Origin: an uncultured Eggerthellaceae bacterium
Lineage (GTDB): Bacteria > Actinomycetota > Coriobacteriia > Coriobacteriales > Eggerthellaceae
Assembly: GCA_905234785.1 (NCBI GenBank)
Contig: CAJOIP010000013.1
Span: forward strand, 1-42,113
Length of the DNA: 42,113 bases
Direction of reading: 5' to 3'
Position 1 is the first letter of the stretch. Each line of letters begins with the position of its first letter. Under the pieces are notes generated by a model. The model was not told the origin of the DNA. It did not search any database and worked only from the letters and a program-made list of their open reading frames with translations. The translations under genes and the position numbers were made by a program. Below, piece by piece: positions 34,101-40,785 of this stretch.

Positions 34101-34231
34101 TTGCCCGCGCCCAAGTCGCCCGACAGCAGCAAGACGTCGCCTGCCTGCAGAAGCGGGGCCAACGCCTGGGCCAACGCTTTCGTTTCGTCGGGCGACGCGG
34201 TCGCCGCAATGAGCCTCATCTCGTTTTCCAT
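31187..34231 (-). CDS. TsaE-TsaB-RimI-TsaD fusion for tRNA t6A synthesis
   Basis: One 1014-residue polypeptide carries four proteins. TsaE (1-158): P-loop ATPase, GDLGAGKT (38-45), SPTFNIV, HFDLYRL, VEWAEKF. TsaB (about 213-460): GRGPGSFTGVRIAMATAKG (280-298). RimI (about 503-640): GNAT acetyltransferase with RRRGIAREL (582-590) and AGARAFYESLGL. TsaD (about 676-1014): AIESSCDETA, metal site NHLEGH (787-792), GGGVAANPVLR, CGDNAGM (977-983). TsaB, TsaD and TsaE transfer threonylcarbamoyl from TsaC product to A37 of ANN-reading tRNAs; RimI acetylates ribosomal protein S18 in other bacteria. Linker 160-198 comes from an in-frame palindromic element. Start: ATG 7 nt after TAAGAT (leaderless type); ATG at 34240 would lie inside the -10 box. 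TsaC is not in the window. Confidence 0.95.
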   Translation of the reverse strand: MENEMRLIAATASPDETKALAQALAPLLQAGDVLLLSGDLGAGKTQFTQGLAAGLGAGEPVISPTFNIVLTYGSGRLPLHHFDLYRLESDSELEDIGLREYVESDGVCVVEWAEKFPRAFDECLAIEISKVSEDGREVRAHASGARYEGLLEAWVDLSAPVGERGRPCSDSPALPNSPLGCSSRAELRAGPPLPDRGFVSIADASIRRKNGSYVLAFDTANEVVALGVGELLLDGRCVRVVATREVSAHRASNTTLVPAIEELLAQVGVARANIACVCVGRGPGSFTGVRIAMATAKGIASALGVGLVGVSTLDAVAWNAQAAGVRGDVLVVADAMRKEVYPVRYALFDDGVRRLSADRVVKAEALAEELSLGGGLEGECEAGSAMDLLVVGDGLVKYRALYEPHARVLDEALWDVTGKGLLLALEHAWQAGEADPLDARRHDPALALPVYTRLSDAEENERIKLASNDPKNLETGVQDVAPDGGKGRDTMHAQAKLVARADAQGVAYRPLDAAHVHDVAALEHEAMGTDAWADDLVAGELGQRNRTWWVAEADGNLVGYAGGLVVDGDLQILKVAVRPAWRRRGIARELLVRIAEDARNLGASTCSLEVRASNAGARAFYESLGLVNLGTRPRYYSDREDAAIMSGPLPAAPRDVAGMQLQHHDETLADHAVGKHPLILAIESSCDETAAAIVDGEGALLSDVVASQIDFHARFGGVVPEIASRKHIEAICGVCEEALHVAGAAKWRDLDAVAVTYAPGLLGALVVGVAFGKGAAWALDVPFIGVNHLEGHLYANKIGDAGFKPPAVVSLVSGGNTMLVHMRDWGDYVTLGATIDDAVGEAFDKVSKALGLGYPGGPVISREAAKGDPAAIDFPRAMLHSHDLRFSLSGLKTAVVNYINKERQAGRPLNVPDIAASFQQAVVDVQVAKAKTALEQTGAPTFCLGGGVAANPVLRTAYEDLCARMHVKLVMPPLSSCGDNAGMIALVALDRYNQRKFFPLNADAAAHASLDEPY
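33642..33756. repeat. Palindromic element inside the tsa fusion coding sequence
   Basis: Perfect 20-bp arms 33642-33661 and 33737-33756 enclose 75 bp that hold a second hairpin, CGAACAGCCC/GGGCTGTTCG with a 3-nt loop (33686-33708). It encodes the TsaE-TsaB linker residues about 160-197 (VGERGRP to PLPDRG), a stretch with no family similarity. Confidence 0.88.
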
Positions 34232-34238
34232 AGCGCCC

Positions 34239-34244
34239 ATCTTA
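34239..34244 (-). promoter_or_regulatory. -10 box of the leaderless tsa fusion transcript
   Basis: TAAGAT on the minus strand ends exactly 7 nt before the ATG at 34231, with no ribosome site. Confidence 0.5.
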
Positions 34245-34292
34245 CCGCAAGCGGGCATTCCATTGATTGATGTCACCCCGAGAACAAGCCCC

Positions 34293-34480
34293 CTGTCATC
34301 CCGAGGGCGAAGCCCGAAGGATCTCCAACGCTGCAACGGAGGAGATCCCTCGCTTACGCTCGGGATGACAATGGGGAAGCTTGGATGACAATAGGGAAGC
34401 CTGAATGGCAATAGGGAAACCTGAATGGCAATAGGGAAACCTGAATGGCAATAGGAAAGCTTGAACGACAACGAAAGGCA
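34293..34480. repeat. Dispersed repeat with 20-bp tandem tail (locus B)
   Basis: The body starts CTGTCATCCCGAGGGCGAAG and ends CGCTTACGCTCGGGATGACA (34351-34370). From 34367 a 20-bp unit (GGCAATAGGGAAACCTGAAT and variants) is repeated about five times, then decays. It lies between the divergent tsa fusion and xpaC genes. Confidence 0.85.
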
Positions 34481-34550
34481 AACGGCCGCGAAAGATTCGA
34501 TGCGCCCGTGGGCATTCGTGCAATAATGGCACTGGTATGTTCGAAGCAAC

Positions 34551-35312
34551 GTGGAAGGCGGCAGCACTGTGGGCATTGTCGGAACGCTGGCCCTTTTAAC
34601 GGTTCTCGCGGGAATCGTCGGAATCGGCACGGCAGCCGCCATCATCTTCGGCATCGTCTACGCAACCCGCCGCGGCTATTACGCGCTGAAGGGCGAGCCT
34701 TACCGGCCGCTGCTGCAGACGGGGTCGCAGAAGGAAGTGAAGCTTCTCGAAGCCGGCAGCACAACCGACGAGGCGGCGGTTCGCTCGATCCTGAAGCGCA
34801 ACATGCAGACGAGCGGCGCGGGCCAGTACGCGCGGGCGGGCTTGGACGCGCTCGACGGAGCCGATCGCAAGGCCGCGAGCTTCCACGCGGTGCTCGACGC
34901 GAAATTCCAACCGAGCAGCATAACCTGGGCGAAGTTCGCCGGCGCGTCCGACGGCACGAAGGAAGCCGTGCTGCGCACCTGCATAGAACTGGCGAACGAC
35001 ATCCAGATGTTCGACCATACGGACTACCGGCGCCTCGAGCAGAACATGCGGCGTGCGCGGTTCAACGCCAAGTACCAGCTCGATGCCACGCAGCTAGAGC
35101 AGTACAACTTGCTGCAATCGAAGCTCGGCGAGATGCAAGCGCTCGTCACGCGCTGCGAGAAGATGCTGCTCGAGCTGGACAAGCTCGCAATCGAGCTGAA
35201 CAAGCTCGACGATGCGGGCGGCTCGGCCGAAAGCGAGCGCCTGATCGAGGAAATCCGCGCGCTTTCCGAGGAGACGAAGTACTACAAGGGCAAGCTCGAC
35301 GAAATGGATTGA
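34551..35312 (+). CDS. xpaC: XpaC-like membrane-anchored coiled-coil protein
   Basis: This is a 253-residue protein with an N-terminal membrane anchor (about 8-40, glycine- and alanine-rich) and a cytosolic helical domain ending in a long coiled coil (about 180-253, LLQSKLGEMQALV and LLELDKLAIELNKLDD). It is assigned to the XpaC family (5-bromo-4-chloroindolyl phosphate hydrolysis protein) mainly because it directly precedes telA, the arrangement known as xpaC-yaaN in Bacillus. The biochemical role is not established. The start is GTG at 34551, and a second GTG at 34569 fits equally well. A small out-of-frame ORF of 20 codons begins at 34537. A long hairpin separates it from telA. Confidence 0.72.
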   Translation: MEGGSTVGIVGTLALLTVLAGIVGIGTAAAIIFGIVYATRRGYYALKGEPYRPLLQTGSQKEVKLLEAGSTTDEAAVRSILKRNMQTSGAGQYARAGLDALDGADRKAASFHAVLDAKFQPSSITWAKFAGASDGTKEAVLRTCIELANDIQMFDHTDYRRLEQNMRRARFNAKYQLDATQLEQYNLLQSKLGEMQALVTRCEKMLLELDKLAIELNKLDDAGGSAESERLIEEIRALSEETKYYKGKLDEMD

Positions 35313-35314
35313 TG

Positions 35315-35367
35315 TTCCTTTATCTCCGTTGGGGTGCTCTCCGGGCGCCCCAACGGAGATAAAGGAA
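35315..35367. repeat. 20-bp perfect inverted repeat between xpaC and telA
   Basis: Arms 35315-35334 and 35348-35367 are exact reverse complements with a 13-nt loop. It starts 2 nt after the xpaC stop and ends 40 bp before the telA ATG. There is no T-run, so it is not a typical terminator. Confidence 0.88.
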
Positions 35368-35407
35368 GATTAACGGCATTGTTGGACGCATACGAGAAAG
35401 GCAAGAC

Positions 35408-36592
35408 ATGGCATTCGATCTGAACGTACCCGATCCCGAAGCGACGAAGGCGGAAGTCGAGCGGGCGCTGGCGGTCACGCCGGCCCATGCCGAAATCATC
35501 GAGTCTGAAACCGTCAAAAAAGGCGAGCAGATCATGGAGGTCGACCTTGACAACATCATGGATCGACGCGACATCCTGAACGCCGTCGAGAACATGGGCG
35601 CCGACATCGTGACGCAGTCGGCCAACAAGAACGCCATGCTGTCGAAGCGCATGGTCGACCTGAGCCGCGAAGGCAGCGAGTCTGGCGATGTGGCCAAGGG
35701 CCTCGAGCAGCTGTCCATCAAGATGCGCGACCTCGACCCCTCGCACGTCGACTTCGCGAAGTCCGGCCCGCTCGGCAAGCTGTTCAACCCCGTGCGCAAA
35801 TACTTCGAGCGCTACAAGACCGCCGATGCCGAAATCGCCGACATCGTGAAATCGCTCGAGCGCGGCAAGACCACGCTGCAAAACGACAACGTCACCCTCG
35901 AGCTCGAAGAGGATTCGATGCGCGAGCTGACCAAGCAGCTGAACCAGCAGATCGAGATGGCCACCGACCTCGACAACTACCTTTCCACTGCCGTCGAGAA
36001 GGCGCGCGCCGAAGGTTCGGCCGACCCCGAGCGCATCAAGTTCGTGGAAGAGGAGGTCATCTTCCCGCTGCGCCAGAAGATCCTCGACTTCCAGCAGCTG
36101 CAGACCGTCAACCAGCAGGGCATCGTGTCGATGAACATCGTGCGCCGCAACAACCTCGAGCTCGTGCGCGCCGTCGACCGCGCCGAAAGCGTCACCGTAT
36201 CGGCGCTGCGCGTGGCCGCCACCGTGGCCGGCGCCCTGTACAACCAGCGCATCGCGCTCGAGAAGGTCGACACGCTGAACGCCGCCACCAACGAGATGAT
36301 CACCGCCACCTCGCGCATGCTGAAGGAGCAGGGCGCCGAGATTCAGGTGAAGGCCTCCGAAGCCAACATCTCCGCCGAAACGCTGAAGGAGTCGTTCGCC
36401 GACACGCTGCAGGCGCTCGAGGACATCAGCACCTACAAGCAGCAGGCCCTGCCGCGCATCAAGGCGACCATCGCCGATTTCCAGGAGATCGCCGCCGAAG
36501 GCCAAAAGCACGTCGACCGCTTGGAAGCGCGCGACAAGCAGCTCGCAGCCGCCAAGGCCGACAAACAGCTGGAAGCCGGCAAGGAAGCCTAG
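35408..36592 (+). CDS. telA: Toxic anion resistance protein TelA
   Basis: This is a 394-residue soluble, almost wholly helical protein of the TelA family (PF05816), linked in other bacteria to tellurite and lantibiotic or envelope-stress tolerance. Its mechanism is unknown. Family landmarks are GPLGKLFNPVRKYFERYK (124-141), LERGKTTLQNDNVTLE and FPLRQKILDFQQLQTVNQQG. The last 40 residues are Lys/Ala-rich. GAAAGG lies about 7 nt before the ATG. It forms a pair with xpaC upstream and ends in a clear terminator. Confidence 0.95.
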   Translation: MAFDLNVPDPEATKAEVERALAVTPAHAEIIESETVKKGEQIMEVDLDNIMDRRDILNAVENMGADIVTQSANKNAMLSKRMVDLSREGSESGDVAKGLEQLSIKMRDLDPSHVDFAKSGPLGKLFNPVRKYFERYKTADAEIADIVKSLERGKTTLQNDNVTLELEEDSMRELTKQLNQQIEMATDLDNYLSTAVEKARAEGSADPERIKFVEEEVIFPLRQKILDFQQLQTVNQQGIVSMNIVRRNNLELVRAVDRAESVTVSALRVAATVAGALYNQRIALEKVDTLNAATNEMITATSRMLKEQGAEIQVKASEANISAETLKESFADTLQALEDISTYKQQALPRIKATIADFQEIAAEGQKHVDRLEARDKQLAAAKADKQLEAGKEA

Positions 36593-36613
36593 CGCACCGA
36601 ACCACGATACGAG

Positions 36614-36651
36614 AAAAAAGGGGTCAGGGCACGAAATCCTGACCCTTTTTT
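36614..36651. terminator. Bidirectional terminator after telA
   Basis: The stem GGGTCAGG/CCTGACCC is flanked by AAAAAA on the left and TTTTTT on the right with a 9-nt loop. It fits termination of telA and of read-through from ilvE. Confidence 0.92.
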
Positions 36652-36656
36652 CGCCC

Positions 36657-36821
36657 TAACCTCTGCTCAAGTTGGATAACGCAGCCGATTGGCTGGAAGG
36701 AGCGTCAGCCGCTTGCGCAGGCGGTCAACCTCGCAGGGGATAAAAAGAGATGCCCGCCGAGCAGCTGTAGGCGGACACCCCTTCCAGCCAATCGGCGGGC
36801 ATATGAATAGAGCAGAGGTTA
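36657..36821 (-). other. Nested, mutually exclusive hairpin element at the ilvE 3' end
   Basis: Outer arms (36657-36668 with 36810-36821) include the ilvE TAA stop. A 17-bp perfect pair (36684-36700 with 36780-36796) competes with a terminator stem (36750-36759 with 36793-36802) that is followed on the minus strand by CTCTTTTTATCC. They share bases 36793-36796, so only one can form. Confidence 0.75.
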
Positions 36822-37856
36822 GGCGATCTTGCACACCCAACCGAACGGGTCTTCCGCGGCGCACGTCTGAATGGCCACGAGCGTTTCGCGCAGCTTCTTC
36901 ATGACCGGGCCGCTCGTCTCGGCTCCGTCGGGGAAGGTGACGTCGACGCCCTCGCCTTCCACCTTGCCGACGGGCGAGATGACGGCCGCCGTGCCGCACA
37001 GGCCGCACTCGACGAAGTCGCCGTTGAGCACTTCCTCGAACTTGACCGGGCGCTCGACGACGTTCATGCCGAGGATGTCCTTGGCCACCACGACGAGCGA
37101 ACGGCGCGTGATGGACGGCAGGATGGAATCGGTCGCAGACTGCGGCACGATCAGGTTGCCCTGCTTGTCGACGAACATGATGTTGGCGCCGCCCGTCTCC
37201 TCGACGTAGGTACGGCTCTTCGAATCGAGGTAGAAGTTCTCGGCATAGCCCTTCTCGTGCGCGTCGGTGACGGCGTACATGCTCATGGCGTAGTTCAGGC
37301 CGGCCTTGATGTTGCCCGTGCCGTGCGGCGCCGCGCGGTCGTATTCGGAAACCAGCAGCTTCACAGCCGTATCGCCGCCCTTGAAGTACGGGCCGACCGG
37401 GGTGACGAAGATGCGGAACTGGTACTCGTCGGCGGGCTTGACGCCGATAACGTTGCCCGTCGCCACCATGAACGGGCGGATGTAGAGCGTGGCGCCCGAG
37501 CCGAACGGCGGCACCCACGCCTCGTTGGCCGCGACGACCTGCTTCACGGCCTCGACGAACTTGTCCTCGGGAAACACCGGCATGACCAGGCGGCGCGCCG
37601 AATCGGCCATGCGCTGGGCGTTCAGGTCGGGGCGGAAGCACACGATGGAGCCGTCTTCGGTGGTGTACGCCTTCAGGCCCTCGAATATCTCCTGGCAGTA
37701 ATGGAAGATGCCCGCGTCCTCGGACAGCGTGAGCGTGTGGTCGGTCGTCAGGCCGCCCTCTTCCCACGCGCCGTCCTTGAAGTTGCAGACGTAGCTGTAA
37801 TCGCACGGGATGTAGTTGAAGCCGAGGTTGCCCCAGTCGAGGTCTTTCTTTGCCAC
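36819..37856 (-). CDS. ilvE: Branched-chain amino acid aminotransferase
   Basis: This 345-residue PLP enzyme (fold type IV, BCAT group II-like) interconverts Leu, Ile and Val with their 2-oxo acids in the cytosol. Conserved features are YCQEIFEGLKAY, RPDLNAQRM, the PLP lysine in GTGNIKAGLNYA (Lys184 from this start), EETGGANIMFV and CGTAAVISPV. The GTG at 37856 is chosen: AAGGAG lies 9 nt upstream, and the residues encoded before it are not conserved. A -10 box TACAAT lies at 37897-37902 on the minus strand. The 3' end carries the nested hairpin element. Confidence 0.95.
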   Translation of the reverse strand: MAKKDLDWGNLGFNYIPCDYSYVCNFKDGAWEEGGLTTDHTLTLSEDAGIFHYCQEIFEGLKAYTTEDGSIVCFRPDLNAQRMADSARRLVMPVFPEDKFVEAVKQVVAANEAWVPPFGSGATLYIRPFMVATGNVIGVKPADEYQFRIFVTPVGPYFKGGDTAVKLLVSEYDRAAPHGTGNIKAGLNYAMSMYAVTDAHEKGYAENFYLDSKSRTYVEETGGANIMFVDKQGNLIVPQSATDSILPSITRRSLVVVAKDILGMNVVERPVKFEEVLNGDFVECGLCGTAAVISPVGKVEGEGVDVTFPDGAETSGPVMKKLRETLVAIQTCAAEDPFGWVCKIA

Positions 37857-37941
37857 GGGAATCGTCTCCTTATTCGGTCGGTTTATCTGCACAACGATTG
37901 TACTCCCCCGCAGCGGCGCATGCGGTGGATTTAATGAAAGG

Positions 37942-37968
37942 AATCAATTACCTCGGAGGAAAATGATT
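37942..37968 (-). terminator. AT/CCTC palindromic 3' element, copy 3
   Basis: An imperfect palindrome (10 pairs, two A-A mismatches, 3-nt loop) begins 5 nt after the C39 peptidase stop and is followed on the minus strand by CCTTTCATT. Same family as 11167-11195 and 18755-18785. Confidence 0.65.
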
Positions 37969-37973
37969 ATTGC

Positions 37974-39038
37974 TTAGCGCTTCTTCAGGGCGGTGGCGAA
38001 GTGGTTGGAGCGGCCGTCGAGCCACTGCTGCATCTGCGCCTCGTCATACGGGCAACCCGCGCCCTTCGCAGAGTCGACCGAGCTGTCGTTGGCATAGAAG
38101 ACGCCGTCCTCGTAGCGGTAGAACGTGACCCAGTGGCCATCGGGGAAGCTGCCCGCATCGGCCTGCGTTCCGTCCGCGCGCTGCCACGTAGAGCCCGACC
38201 CTGACGAGGCGAGCACGATGTAGCCCGCTTCGAGCCAGTCGCGCATCTGCTGCGCGGTGTGGATGTCGCCGGCGACCGTCTCGATCGAGATTATGTCGAA
38301 CAGGCCGTTCGCCAGCAGCCAGTTGCTGCCCTTCCAAGCCAAGTCGGTCGTCGAATCGCCGTTGAAGCTTGGGCTCGACCACACGGCCGCGTTGTCGACG
38401 TAGCGGTTCTCGTGCAGGATCGTGTTCACCGCCACGATGAACGCCGTGGCGCCGCAGTTGTTACCGAGGCTCTGGCGCTGGTGGAAGTCGGCGCCGTCGG
38501 AATGCGTGTTGTCGAGCAGCGCCAGCGCAGCCTCGTCAGCGGCGCGCTTGGCGGCCACGACCTCTTCTTCGAGCTCGGCCTTGCGCACTTCGAGCTGGGC
38601 TTTGCGCATGTTGTAGATTGCCCGCTGCTGTTCGAGGCCGTCGATCTTGTCGCGGTAGTAGCCCTCGATCTTCTCGTACTTGTCGTAGCGGGAAACCGCG
38701 TCGCTGAAGCTTTCGGCGTTGAGCAGCAAGTCGACGAGCACCCAGCTGCCGCGCGTGCCCTTGTACATCGAGACGGCCGTCTCGCCGAGCTGCTCTTCGG
38801 TTTGCGCGGTTTTGCGCTCGTTTTCCGCGATGTCGGCACCGACTTGCACGAGCGCGGCTTCGTTCAGGTCCTGCGCGGTGACGGCGCTTTCGTATTTGAT
38901 GACGGCGGCTTGGTAGCTATCCTTCAAATCTTCACGGACGGAAGCGTATGCGGGCTGTGCGGAAAGCGCGAGGGCGACAACGAGGAACACCCCGGCCACA
39001 ACCGGTAGTATCTTCGCTCTCACCAGGCACAACGACAT
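37974..39038 (-). CDS. Secreted C39-like cysteine peptidase with coiled-coil domain
   Basis: This is a 354-residue exported protein. A signal peptide (about 1-32, ending AYA) precedes a long coiled coil (about 35-175). That part contains a LLLNAESFSDAVSRYDKYEKI-like segment typical of the N-terminal domain of CwlO/PcsB wall hydrolases (quoted here as one 20-residue landmark less one). The C-terminal domain (about 185-354) is a papain-like C39-type peptidase with Cys195 in GNNCGATAF, His302 in DGHWVTFY and Asn317/Asp318 after YA. It probably acts on the cell wall or surface proteins. The start at 39038 gives the signal peptide and has AAAGGGG upstream; the longer frame upstream is the repeat. 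It is followed by palindrome copy 3. Confidence 0.82.
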   Translation of the reverse strand: MSLCLVRAKILPVVAGVFLVVALALSAQPAYASVREDLKDSYQAAVIKYESAVTAQDLNEAALVQVGADIAENERKTAQTEEQLGETAVSMYKGTRGSWVLVDLLLNAESFSDAVSRYDKYEKIEGYYRDKIDGLEQQRAIYNMRKAQLEVRKAELEEEVVAAKRAADEAALALLDNTHSDGADFHQRQSLGNNCGATAFIVAVNTILHENRYVDNAAVWSSPSFNGDSTTDLAWKGSNWLLANGLFDIISIETVAGDIHTAQQMRDWLEAGYIVLASSGSGSTWQRADGTQADAGSFPDGHWVTFYRYEDGVFYANDSSVDSAKGAGCPYDEAQMQQWLDGRSNHFATALKKR

Positions 39039-39105
39039 GCTGATCCCCTTTCGGAACCACAAAGCATACAACAAATCGTTGGCGATTACATGAATGTGCA
39101 CCATT

Positions 39106-39178
39106 CTGTCATCCTGGGGGCGAAGCCCGAAGGATCTCCCCGCTTTCAAGCGCTGGAAATCCTAGCTTCGCTCGGAAA
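39106..39178. repeat. Dispersed repeat remnant (locus E)
   Basis: TGTCATCCTGGGGGCGAAGC and GAAGGATCTCC match the dispersed repeat body at 34293, ending in GCTTCGCTCGGAAAAGC. No tandem tail is present. It lies between coaX and the C39 peptidase gene. Confidence 0.65.
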
Positions 39179-39193
39179 AGCAGGTTGAAGTGT

Positions 39194-39961
39194 TTAGCGG
39201 TTTGCTTCGTAGATGAGGCGCAGGCCTTCGAGGGTGAGCTCGGGGTTCACGTGGGTTACCGTCTTGCAGATGGGGGCCATCGTGGTGGCGAGGCCGCCCG
39301 TTGCGACGACGGGCGCCTCGTAGCCGAGCTCCCCGAAGACGCGGCGCACGAACCCGTCGACGCGGTCCGCTTCCCCGTACACGATGCCCGACTGCATGGC
39401 GTGCACCGTGTTCTTGCCGATGGCCGAGCCCGGGTCGACGAGGTCGATTGCGGGCAGCTTCGTCGCGTGCGAGAACAGCGCCGCCGCCGATGTTTCGAGG
39501 CCGGGGGCGATGATGCCGCCGACGAACCGGCCCTGCGCATCGACGACCTCGAGGTTCGTCGCCGTGCCGAAGTCGACGACCACGACGGGCGAGCCGTACA
39601 GCACGCGGGCCGCCACTGCATCGGCGACGCGGTCGGCGCCGATCTCGGTTGGGTTGTCGTAGGTGGTTTCGAAGAGCCCGCCCGCCGTGGCCGCCGAGCA
39701 CGTAAGGGGCTCTTTCCCGAGCATGTACTCGAGCGCACGCTTCCAAGACGTCGAAAGCGCGGGCACGACCGACGCCACGATGGAGCCGTCGATTGCCAAC
39801 GCCTCGATTCCCTCGGAGGCGAGCAGCGGCCTCACCTTCACCCGCAGCTCATCGGACGTGTCGACCTTGCTCGTGGCAAGGCGCCACATGTGGCGGAGCT
39901 CGGCGCCTTCGAACACGCCGATGACGGTTTGCGTATTGCCGATGTCGATTGCAAGTAACAT
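39194..39961 (-). CDS. coaX: Type III pantothenate kinase
   Basis: This 255-residue ASKHA-fold kinase phosphorylates pantothenate, the first step of coenzyme A synthesis. Motifs are LLAIDIGNTQTVIGVF at the start (phosphate loop), NPTEIGADRVADAVAA, DFGTATNLEVVD and GGIIAPGLETSAAALF. Length is normal. MLLAIDIGN at 39961 is chosen over upstream ATG positions because the family begins there; GAAGGAG is rather far (about 12 nt). Confidence 0.95.
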   Translation of the reverse strand: MLLAIDIGNTQTVIGVFEGAELRHMWRLATSKVDTSDELRVKVRPLLASEGIEALAIDGSIVASVVPALSTSWKRALEYMLGKEPLTCSAATAGGLFETTYDNPTEIGADRVADAVAARVLYGSPVVVVDFGTATNLEVVDAQGRFVGGIIAPGLETSAAALFSHATKLPAIDLVDPGSAIGKNTVHAMQSGIVYGEADRVDGFVRRVFGELGYEAPVVATGGLATTMAPICKTVTHVNPELTLEGLRLIYEANR

Positions 39962-40089
39962 GATGGCTACGGGCTCCTTCGAAAACGTCAACAGCCCCCG
40001 AGTTTCAAGCTGTTTTCAGCTAATGAACGGTATTATATCAGGCAAGAAACAAGCCGTTTCAAGCGGCCAGTAAGCAGAAGGAGAAGAAA

Positions 40090-40785
40090 ATGAGCGACGC
40101 AACCAAACGCATCCTGGTAGTGGACGACGAGAGCTCCATCACCGAATTCGTGGGTTACGCCCTGAAGAAGGAAGGCTACAACGTCGACGTGTTCGACAAC
40201 GGCGAAGACGCGCTGGCGGCGGCCCACAAGAACCAATACGACCTGTTCGTGCTCGACATCATGCTGCCCGGCATGGACGGCTACGAGCTGTGCAGGCGCA
40301 TCCGCGCCATCTCATCGGCGCCGGTGCTGTTCCTTTCCGCGCGCGACACCGAGCTCGACAAGGTCGTCGGCCTGGAACTGGGCGCCGACGACTACCTGGC
40401 CAAGCCCTTCGGCGTGCGCGAGCTGATCGCACGCGTGCACGCGCTGCTGCGCCGCGGCTCGGGCGGCGATTTCCCGAACGCGACGCGCGCCATCACGGCG
40501 GGCGGCATCACGCTCGACGAAGACGCCCACACCGCGAAGGGCGCATCCGGCCCGCTCGACCTGACGCCGCGCGAGTTCGAGCTGCTCGCCAGCCTGATGA
40601 AGAACGCCGGCAAGGTCGTTTCGCGCGAGGAGCTGCTGCGCGAGGCCTGGGGCTGGGAATACCTGACCGAGACGAAGACCGTCGACACGCACATCAAGCG
40701 CCTGCGTGATAAAATCGGGCAGGCCGGCTACGATCCCGGCTTGGTCGAAACGGTCCGCGGCTACGGTTACAGGTTCAAGCAATAA
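40090..40785 (+). CDS. OmpR-family response regulator
   Basis: This is a 231-residue two-component regulator. The receiver domain (about 5-120) has the acidic pair Asp12-Asp13 and the phosphoacceptor Asp56 in VLDIMLPGMDGYE, then Lys in AKPFGVRE. The C-terminal winged helix (about 135-230) has LTPREFELLASLM and the recognition helix ETKTVDTHIKRLRDKIG, ending GYGYRFK. The ribosome site AAGGAG lies 7 nt upstream. The kinase frame begins at its stop codon, so they form a pair. Targets are unknown; CoaX upstream is divergent. Confidence 0.96.
   Translation: MSDATKRILVVDDESSITEFVGYALKKEGYNVDVFDNGEDALAAAHKNQYDLFVLDIMLPGMDGYELCRRIRAISSAPVLFLSARDTELDKVVGLELGADDYLAKPFGVRELIARVHALLRRGSGGDFPNATRAITAGGITLDEDAHTAKGASGPLDLTPREFELLASLMKNAGKVVSREELLREAWGWEYLTETKTVDTHIKRLRDKIGQAGYDPGLVETVRGYGYRFKQ

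Noticed and set aside
34367-34480. CRISPR array
   Set aside because: The 20-bp units are adjacent with no unique spacers, so this is a plain tandem repeat.
34537-34599. Small ORF of 20 codons starting MFEATWKAA
   Set aside because: It overlaps the xpaC start out of frame and has no clear support as a gene; a leader peptide cannot be excluded.
34241-34654. N-terminal extension of the tsa fusion frame
   Set aside because: The first 140 or so residues of the open frame translate the tandem repeat (LPYCHSGFPIAI-type) and lie upstream of the promoter; the -10 box at 34239-34244 puts the start at 34231.
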